In this document: one piece after another, positions 56,954 through 64,000 of the stretch | Layout: the number at the start of each line of letters is the position of its first letter | Position numbering within the stretch: the stretch's first letter is position 1 | DNA from: Leucosporidium creatinivorum | Taxonomy: Eukaryota; Basidiomycota; Microbotryomycetes; Leucosporidiales; Leucosporidiaceae | Assembly (NCBI GenBank): GCA_001600635.1 | Contig: BCKL01000002.1 | Span: forward strand, 1,491,425 to 1,555,424 | Direction of reading: 5' to 3' | Length of the DNA: 64,000 nucleotides | Made by a program: the position numbers and the translations under genes | Notes under the pieces: generated by a model | Databases searched by the model: none | Told to the model about the DNA's origin: nothing | The model's input: the letters and a program-made list of their open reading frames with translations, nothing else

Positions 56954-57365
56954 GGTTGTCGAGGCTACAGCAGAGTAAGAAAAAGGGAGGGAAAGTCAAG
57001 CTACTAGTGTGTTGGTAAATGGTGGAAGAGTGGGGGCAGCTCAAGGGTCGAGCATGTGACTGATCTGGCAGGAGACGGGGCTGTCGGCTTTGTCGGCGAT
57101 GAAACGCTCTTTGCTTCTGGCCAGCTTTCTCCCCTCCAGTTCGCCCGCTCTCCCCACTACAATGTCGGTCGGGCGTAGACGCGCTACAGGGATAGGGATC
57201 TGAGCCTCAGGTCGTGATTCGAGCCTTCCAACCCCCGCCGCCGGTCGACTTGCAGCTCGTCCTCCCCCGCTCTTGCTTCCCCAGACTCTTCTCCCTCTCC
57301 ACACCACTCCCTGCACTACACCAGTTTTTCCCCTTTCCACCACTCGTTATCAACACACTTGCATC
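56954..57365. promoter_or_regulatory. Divergent promoter of lactonase and MFS transporter genes
   Basis: 412 bases between starts. Several TGTCGG and CGG words occur (around 57080-57190) but no clean CGG palindrome. The MFS side has a long pyrimidine-rich leader. Confidence 0.45.
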
Positions 57366-59694
57366 ATGGGAGGAGGAATGGGCGGCGCCCTCATCAACAA
57401 GACTGCCTTGCAGAACACGCCGAAGGAGGTCCTGTCCTGGTACATCTTTGGGGCGGGTATGGTCATCGCGACCTCGGGAGGTCTTCACGGCTACAATAGC
57501 TCCAACATGAGTGGTATACTCAAGGTGAGTGACAGGCAACCGAAGCGAGGTCCGAGAGAGCAGAGGCTAATCGCCATTCTCTCCTCCGTGAGCCCAGATG
57601 CACGACTTCAATGAGTCCCTCAACCTCGGTAGTTATTCCACTGAGGCGTACGCGAACCTCACCGGCTGGGTCACGTCCATCATCGTCCTCGGTGGCCTCA
57701 TCGGCTCACTCATCTCGGCGCCCATCAACGACTACTTTGGACGCAGGAGCACGCTCTTTGGCTTCACGCTTATCTACACCGTCGGATGCATCATGCAAAT
57801 TACCACCAGCAGCAACATCAACCTCGTCATTGGAGCACGGGCGCTCGAGGGGTTCGCCGGAGGGTACGCTTGTTCACTGGTCTCCCGTCGCTCCTAAGAC
57901 ATGCGCTGACATCTCCTACCACTCTTACATAGAGCCGCCACGGTCACTGGTACCATGTACCTCGCTGAGATTGCGTGAGCTGTTTTATGTTGCCTGCGCA
58001 AGCTCGGCGCTGAATTTTTGTGCAGGCCGAAGGCAATTCGAGGCCTTCTTGGCGCCCTCTTTTCGACCAACATCATGCTCGGTGTTGCTCTCGGTTACTG
58101 GGGTAATTTCGGCTCCATACTCGTCAGTCCTTACAGAGCACTTCCGCAGCTAGACCGGCTCAGCGCCGAACCGTTGCTGACCGCCCCACTCACTTGCAGA
58201 ACATCTCCGACAATTCTCACTGGCAGTGGAGGTGAGTAGCAATACGGGTAGATCCACCTGCCGTTCAAGAAGCTCACACTACTCTTATAGGGTCCCCTTG
58301 CTCATTCAATTCATCCCGGCCTGCACCATCATCGCTCTTCTTCCCTTCGTCCCCGAGTCTCCGCGCTGGTACGCGCTCAAAGGCAAGAGTGACAAGGCCC
58401 TCCAGTCTCTTGTTCGTCTACGTGGACTCCCCTCCGAGCACGACTTCCTCATCGCCGAGTACTCAGACATCATGAGCGCCGTCGATCTCGAGCGAAACAT
58501 GTCCATCTCGTGGATAGGTCTCGGCAAGGAGCTCGTCAGGGATAAAAGCCTTCGTCGTCGCTTCATCATCTCCATGGTTGCGCAGCTTGGCTTCAACTTC
58601 TCGGGAGGCAACAGGTGAGCACTCGCCTTTCAGCGCCGAGCTCCCTAGGCCGAAGCGCTGATGTGTTGACTTTCTCTTCTTCCTCTTCCACAAAGCATCA
58701 CATACTACCAAAATTCGATCCTCCTCTCCGTCGGCATCACTGGCAACGACTCGTACCTATTCTCAGGCATTTACGGCCTGGTCAAGGTGCTCAGCGTCTT
58801 CATCTACGCTCTCTTCTGCGCCGAACGCTGTACGTTTCCATCCCGCACTCCGCCGAGGATGTTCAACTGATTGTTTTTGGATTTGCCACAGTTGGGCGCC
58901 GCAAGATGGTGCTCATCGGAGCTACAATCAACATCCTCTGCGTGACCTGGGTCGCCGTCTACCTCGGCGCTCTCACCGGCAACAAGGCAGGCGGGTGGGT
59001 CAGTGTAGCGGCTCTGTGCATCTTTGCCGTAGGCTACGGCATCGGGTGGGCTCCCAACGGCTTCGGCTTGCCCGCTGAGACGATGCCGAATCGGTTCCGA
59101 GCCAAGGTGAGCTCTTCTCGCACGTCCCCCGGGCTTCTTCGCTTCCCTCTCCCCTCGCGAGACCCATAACAAAAACAGCGCACGACTCCTGGAAGGCGCT
59201 CAATTACACCTCCATGCGCCTGAGCGATGCATAGCCAGCTGACTTTGCCTCGGCACGCAGGTCATCTCCCTCTGCATCGGCCTTCAGTACCTCGCCAACT
59301 TCCTCCTCGTTCGCTTCTTCCCTAACATGGTCAACGGGATTGGAGCAAAGGGTCCTTTCATCATCTTTGCCGTGGTCAGCACGGCCATCGTCATCTTCTT
59401 CTATCTCGCTCTTCCCGAGGTCAAGGGAGTCGGTGAGTCTTCGTGTGATGCCTTCTTGCCTCACCCGTTTTAAGCCCTCCTCTTGCTCGTTCGCGTTTAG
59501 GTATTGAGCACATGGGCGAGCTCTTCGAAGGACACCTTCTCGCCAACGGCCTTCGCAGCAGCAGGGCGAACAAGGCGGTCCAGGAGGAGGAAGCTGCCAA
59601 CGCGGCTACCATCATCGACTCGAAGCCCACCTCACACTCGGAGTACGTTGAGTCGGTCAAAGTCGGACCCAACGGACACGCGGAGAAGGTATAG
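57366..59694 (+). CDS. MFS sugar-porter family transporter
   Basis: Exons 57366-57524, 57598-57863, 57933-57974, 58026-58122, 58200-58231, 58291-58614, 58696-58829, 58892-59106, 59261-59432 and 59501-59694 give 544 aa. Twelve membrane helices are expected. Sugar-porter signatures: YFGRRSTLFGF (loop 2-3), IGARALEGFAGG, MYLAEIAPKAIRG, VPESPRWYALKGK (end of helix 6), FNFSGGNSITYYQN (helix 7, in place of QQ-S-N-YY), FGRRKMVLIGA (loop 8-9), LPAETMPNRFRAK and ALPEVKGVGIEHM. It imports a sugar or sugar-like acid (quinate permeases belong to the same family) with protons. Helix 7 lacks the usual QQ-SG pair of hexose carriers, suggesting another substrate. A partial copy of exons 1-2 lies 250 bases downstream. 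Confidence 0.93.
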
Positions 59695-59947
59695 GTGCAT
59701 CTTGAAGGGAGGCTCGACTTTGGGCGTGTCTCGGTCGCGGTCGCTCGTGAGCTTTATCGGTTCTGTAGGTCACGGAAAATGGGATAGGCGCGTTTTAAGT
59801 CAGAGAAGTACCGTGATCAACCTCGGGGCTCGAAAAGGGGCGGTTTACCCCGACTCGAGGCCACGAAGCGAACGAAGCGACGAGTCGGATTCGGGAGGCG
59901 AAGCTCGCGGCAAGTGCGTAAGTACGTTGCTGCGCTCGCTGTGTCTT

Positions 59948-60117
59948 TCGGGAGGGCTCACGGCTACAATAGCCTCAACATGAGTGGTATACTCAAGGTG
60001 AGTGGCAGGCAACCGAAGCCGAGGTCCGAGAGAGCAGAGGCTAATCGCCATTCTCTCCTCCGTGAGCCCAGATGCACGACTTCAAGGAGTCTTTCAACCT
60101 CGGTAGCTACTCCACTG
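59948..60117 (+). pseudogene. Partial direct duplicate of MFS exon 1-intron 1-exon 2
   Basis: About 170 bases match 57474-57645: the end of exon 1 (GGCTACAATAG...), the whole first intron and the start of exon 2, with scattered substitutions (for example ATGCACGACTTCAA is kept, then AGGAGTC instead of TGAGTCC). Similarity ends abruptly on both sides. It lacks a start codon and most of the gene, so it is a non-functional fragment made at the DNA level. Confidence 0.9.
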
Positions 60118-60288
60118 ATCTTGACTATCGGTGTAGAAGCTGCACAGCAGCTGTATCTAGTCGTTGCATCGTCTTATACACCTTCAAATCGCACTAAACG
60201 TCCATCGCCGAAATCACAAAGCCTCGCAAGCCTTCCCAGAACTGATACTAAACTGTACACATGCACGGAGAAGGTAGCTACACGAATC

Positions 60289-63200
60289 TTACGCCGCATC
60301 TGCCTTAACGGGCGAGTTGTTCTGCGAGAAGGTCGCCCGCGTCGGCGTTTGCTGAGAGGCGGCGAAGGCCTCTGGATCCCGGATGAAGGCATGAGCCAGG
60401 AGGTCGCGCGCTGCTGGACGATCCTCGTAGTCGATGAGGAAGGTTTGCTCGAGGAAGTCGTCGGCATCGTTGGAGATGTCGTCGGGGATGGTTGGGCATG
60501 CCGATTGGCCAATCTGCGAAGGGAAGCGGTGAGCTCGAGGACGCAGGAAAGGAGCGAGCGAGCAAGTCAATGGCGTACCCTGAAGATGGCCTGCATCTGA
60601 GTGAGGTTGGCCCATGGATGAGCTCCCGTGAGCATCTCGACTACGAGACAGCCGAGCGACCAGATGTCGGCCTTGCTCGTGTAAGCCGTCTGCTTGACGA
60701 CCTCGGGCGCCATCCAGTAGACAGAACCTTGAAGCGAGGGACGATGGACCTTGGAGCCGCTGAGGAGGTCTGCCGAGGCGAGAGAGCGGTCAGCGGGAAG
60801 CGGAGGATCTCAAATGTTCGGCGACTCACTGTCCTCCACACGCTTCGAGATACCAAAGTCGGAGATCTTGATCCCTCCCTTGTTGTCGACGAGGATGTTG
60901 GCTCCCTTGATATCGCGGTGGATGATCTCGCGCTCGTGGAGATACTCGAGACCCGTGAGGATTTGACGAACGAACTTGCTGACGAGCGCCTCCTCAAAGG
61001 CGCCGTAGTTGGAGAGCAAGGCGGCGACGGATCCTCCAGGGACGTACTCGAGGAAGATGTTGAGGTGCGTGCTGTCCGAGGAGGAGTCGAGGTACTGGAC
61101 AATGTCTGCGAGCGAGCGAGCATCAGTGGGTGGGGCCGAGTCGGGAGGAGTTGGGCGAGCAACTCACTGTCATGTTGAAGCTCCTTAAGTAGCTCGATCT
61201 CGCGCTCCAAAGCCTCGAGCATGCTCTTCTTACGCTCCTCGTTGTGTGAGTTGCCGGTGGGAAGCTCGACCTGCTTGACAGCCATGAGGGATCCGCTGGT
61301 GGGGTTCATGCCGAGGAAGACGGATCCGAAGGAGCCAGCGCCGATCAGCGCTCCCTTGATCCACTTGAGAGGTGGTTTGCCTGCGGGTGGCCGAGCAAGT
61401 TAGTCAGGAGAACGTACGAAGCGCAGGAGACGAGACTCACTGAGGGTCGCCTCGGCCGTCAACTCCTCCGCCTCCTCATCACTCGTCTCCTCATCCGTCT
61501 CTTCGTCGTCAAACTCATCATCATCCTCAATCGACAGCGCGATGCTCGGGGGTCGCAGGTCATCCTCCTCGTCGTCGCTGCCCGTCCAGCTAGCCATGCT
61601 CGCTCGCCGCGTCTCCAGCTCGGCCGTGACCTCGTCGACGGTGATGACAGACGCCGAGTCGGAATCCTTGCTCTTCCTATCCCAGGCGCTGAGTCGACTA
61701 CCGCTGGACATGCGACTCATCCTACGGGTGAAGCGCGAGCTGGCGACGCTTCTCGCATCGGCCTTGAGGTCGTCCTCGTCGCCCGTATCGTCCTCGGCGT
61801 CCTCGTCCATTGGCTCCAGCACGACGCTCGGCGGTGCAGACGATCTCCCGCTGCCGTTCGACGACCTCGGTCCGCCTGGCCTGGCTGCGTTTGAAGCCGA
61901 CTGATCGAGGCCTGTCGGGAGCTGGCCTGCTGATCCTCCCGAGCTGCCGCTGAAGCGCGACATGGCTGACGGAGTCAGGCTGTATCGATCCGGCGCCTTC
62001 TCCCAGCTCGTACCGCCCATCACGCTCGACTGGCTGTCTCGGCGAACCATCGACTTGCGCATGCTCTGCCGGACCTGCTTCGACAGCAGCTTGTTCTTCT
62101 CGGCCTTGGGGAAGTATTCGAGTAGGTGGGTGGCGATGAGCTCCGAGGGAGGTCGCTGGCCGAAAAAGTTGCGAAGTTTCCGACCCGAGCTGAGGAGCGA
62201 AGTCGAAGAAGGCCGACGATCGCCGGGGACGGACGGGACGGCGTCGAGGTTGGTGGTCGAGGACATCCAGTCGCCGCTGAGGCCCGACATGACGCTGACC
62301 ACGCTGGCTCGGTTGCGTTTGCTCCGCTCGCTGATGGCGAGACCGCGCTCCGAGTCGCCGGACGAGGATGAGGCGGAGGGAGAAGCGGGCTCGATGGTCG
62401 TGGAGGGGATTTCGACGCCGAGGTAGTTGGGCGAGGTAGGGGAAGAGCCGGTGACGCCTCCTGGTCGAGTGGTGTCGGGCGTGCTGGCCTCGCCAAAGAC
62501 CCATTGCAGCTTGCGACCACGCTTCGAGGAGTTCTGAATCCGCCGAAAGCCGAGTCCTGGTTGCCGTTCGGGGGCATCGGCGTTGCGACAGATGGCGAAG
62601 AGCTCGTCCTGGCTGAGAAGATGAGCGGCTGGGAAAGGACGGACGATTAGTGATGGTGCTCGGCCGAGGTAAGTATGAGAGTCTCACTCTGACCGTCGCT
62701 CGACATGTTGTACACGCCCCAACCCTCGAGATCGTCGCCGTCTGAGCCTCCCGCGAGCTTCTGGAACTTCTTGAGCACTCGAAGCAGCACCTCTCTGCCG
62801 TCGCTGCAATCTGCGACGGCGACTATCTTGCTCCCGCCGTCCTCCGAGATGAACTTGACGGCCTTGCGCATGACGGCGTCGAGAGTGGAGGCGGGCGATG
62901 TTGTCGTAAGGCTTGTCGCTGGGGTAGAGTTGGAGCGTGGGTAGGAGCGGCAGGCGCCGGTGGGTATGGGTGAGGCGAGGGAGGAGCTCGTCGAGGGAGA
63001 GCCGCTCGAGCCTGAGCGAGGTCCGTCGGAGGTCTCTGAGACGGGGGAGAGAGCGGCCTGCCCGATGGAAGGTGAAGGGAGGAGTTTGGCGCTCGGTGAG
63101 GCAAGATTGGGGCTACCTCGGCCATAAGTGGTGACGCTGAAGCCGTCCTGAGTCGGTGAGCTCGCGGAAGCGTAGGGGTGACTCGAGAGAGGCGCATTGT

Positions 63201-64000
63201 GACCATAGGCGGCCGGCGTCGTGGATGAGCGGGGCAGATTCCCGCCAGAGCCCGACTTGCGATGCTGAGTAGTTGTCGTCGGTACGGCAGGTCGAAGGGA
63301 AGTGTTGACGGCGACGGATGGACCTCGAGCTCGGTCGAGAGCGCTAGGACTCGAGCTCGACGTGCGAGCGGTGTATGCCCCTCCGGCGAGGTTGCCTGGT
63401 GCTGGCGCCCGAGGGAGGCCGTACTCGCCCGTCCAATTTGTACTGCTGCCCGAGGAGCCGACATAAGAGTTGGTGGGGCTGGCCGCGGTGGTGGAGATGC
63501 TGGGAGCACCGACACGAGGTGGTGATATGGTGGAAGTGGGCGGAGAAGTGGACGGGCGATGAGCTGGTGGAGCGGGGAGTCGAGAGGAGGGCGGCGGGAG
63601 AGCGGGAGGATGGGCGCTGCGAGGGCTGCCGGACGTGCGAGGGCTGGAAGGGATATTGGTGAACGGTCCGAGGGTGGTGTATCCACTTTGCGAGCCCCAG
63701 GATGGCCGAGGCGCGGTGCCGGGAGTCGTCGAAGGCTGCCATGCTTTGGGGAGGTCGCTAGTCGGCACCGAGTTGGATTGCGTGAGGTGCAGTGGCGGCG
63801 GTATCCGTCCAGATCCTCGTCCGCTCCCGGCTCGTCGTACACCGCTGGCCATGCCCGGCGGCGAGGCGACCGTCCCGCTCGGCGAGGGCGTGATGCCTCG
63901 AGCGCTGTTGAGCGACGGCGTCGACACCCTCGACATGAGTCGCTCACTCCGCACGGACGTCGCGCAGCGTTGCCGAAGCGCCTTGATGGCCACCGTAATC
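60289..64000 (-). CDS. STE11: Ste11-type MAP kinase kinase kinase, 5' end outside window
   Basis: Exons read from the window edge: (64000)-62688, 62628-61441, 61380-61168, 61105-60830, 60769-60579 and 60513-60289. The first residues seen ([11 protein letters not shown]) look like the last helix of a SAM domain, so the Ste50-binding part starts upstream. After about 350 Ser/Pro-rich residues there is a Ras-binding-like domain ([27 protein letters not shown]-like helix, [13 protein letters not shown]) typical of fungal Ste11. A long Ser-rich and acidic linker follows. The kinase domain has [21 protein letters not shown] (catalytic Lys), [22 protein letters not shown] and an activation loop ending [11 protein letters not shown]. 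Ste11 relays mating, filamentation and HOG signals from Ste50/Opy2 to MAPKKs. The antisense frame over the Ser-rich exon is a shadow. Confidence 0.93.

Noticed and set aside
62823-63947. 374-codon second minus-strand frame over the STE11 N-terminal exon
   Set aside because: Out-of-frame reading of the Ser/Pro-rich exon; the frame with the Ras-binding-like domain is the real one.
37660-64000. tRNA or other structured RNA genes
   Set aside because: Spacers were read on both strands for tRNA-like A/B boxes and none was convincing; a covariance-model search would be needed to exclude them fully.

Overview
The window looks like nuclear DNA of a basidiomycete, most likely a yeast-like one. It is GC-rich and gene-dense (26 protein genes in 64 kb). 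Almost every gene is cut by many introns of about 45-80 bases with GTRNGY-like donors, CTGAC/CTAAC branch sites and CAG/TAG acceptors. The gene families are fungal (chitin synthase, Opy2, Ste11, Gpc1, Zn2Cys6 factor, PDR transporter). The exact taxon cannot be read from the sequence. All gene models are hand-spliced by reading frame and family motifs; no transcript evidence was available.

Layout. 1-13.5 kb: 3' part of a Ycp4/WrbA flavodoxin-fold protein, an HNH-domain protein, a flavin monooxygenase, a head-to-head HSP60/HSP10 pair, two F-box-type proteins and an unrecognised membrane protein. 13.8-25.9 kb: a 29-exon chitin synthase with 4- and 7-base exons, an Opy2-like osmosensing anchor and a mucin-like membrane protein. 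26.5-36.1 kb: a full-length PDR-type ABC transporter and a J-domain protein, enclosed by a 1-kb inverted repeat that consists of the last exons of the transporter. 36.3-44.6 kb: a methyltransferase, ATG10, an acyl-CoA dehydrogenase, a small Tyr/Ser/Asn-rich protein and the glycerophosphocholine acyltransferase GPC1. 45.0-59.7 kb: a Zn2Cys6 regulator followed by an RraA-type aldolase, a mitochondrial tricarboxylate-type carrier, an ATP-grasp ligase, an aconitase-family enzyme, a LigI-like lactonase and a sugar/acid MFS transporter. 59.9-64 kb: a partial copy of the MFS gene and a Ste11-type MAPKKK that runs off the window.

How they fit together. Two functional themes stand out. Opy2, the mucin-like protein and Ste11 belong (by family knowledge) to the HOG/filamentation signalling branch, though they are 20-40 kb apart. 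The 45-60 kb block has the composition of a catabolic cluster: a regulator, an importer, a lactonase of the 2-pyrone-4,6-dicarboxylate hydrolase type, an aldolase fold that cleaves tricarboxylic keto acids in bacteria, an aconitase-type hydratase and a tricarboxylate carrier. This cluster is the best candidate for an undescribed system; the invertible-looking transporter locus is the second. Neighbouring genes change strand at 21 of 25 junctions, so most promoters are shared between divergent pairs. No rRNA, tRNA, CRISPR array, transposon or virus-like element was recognised.
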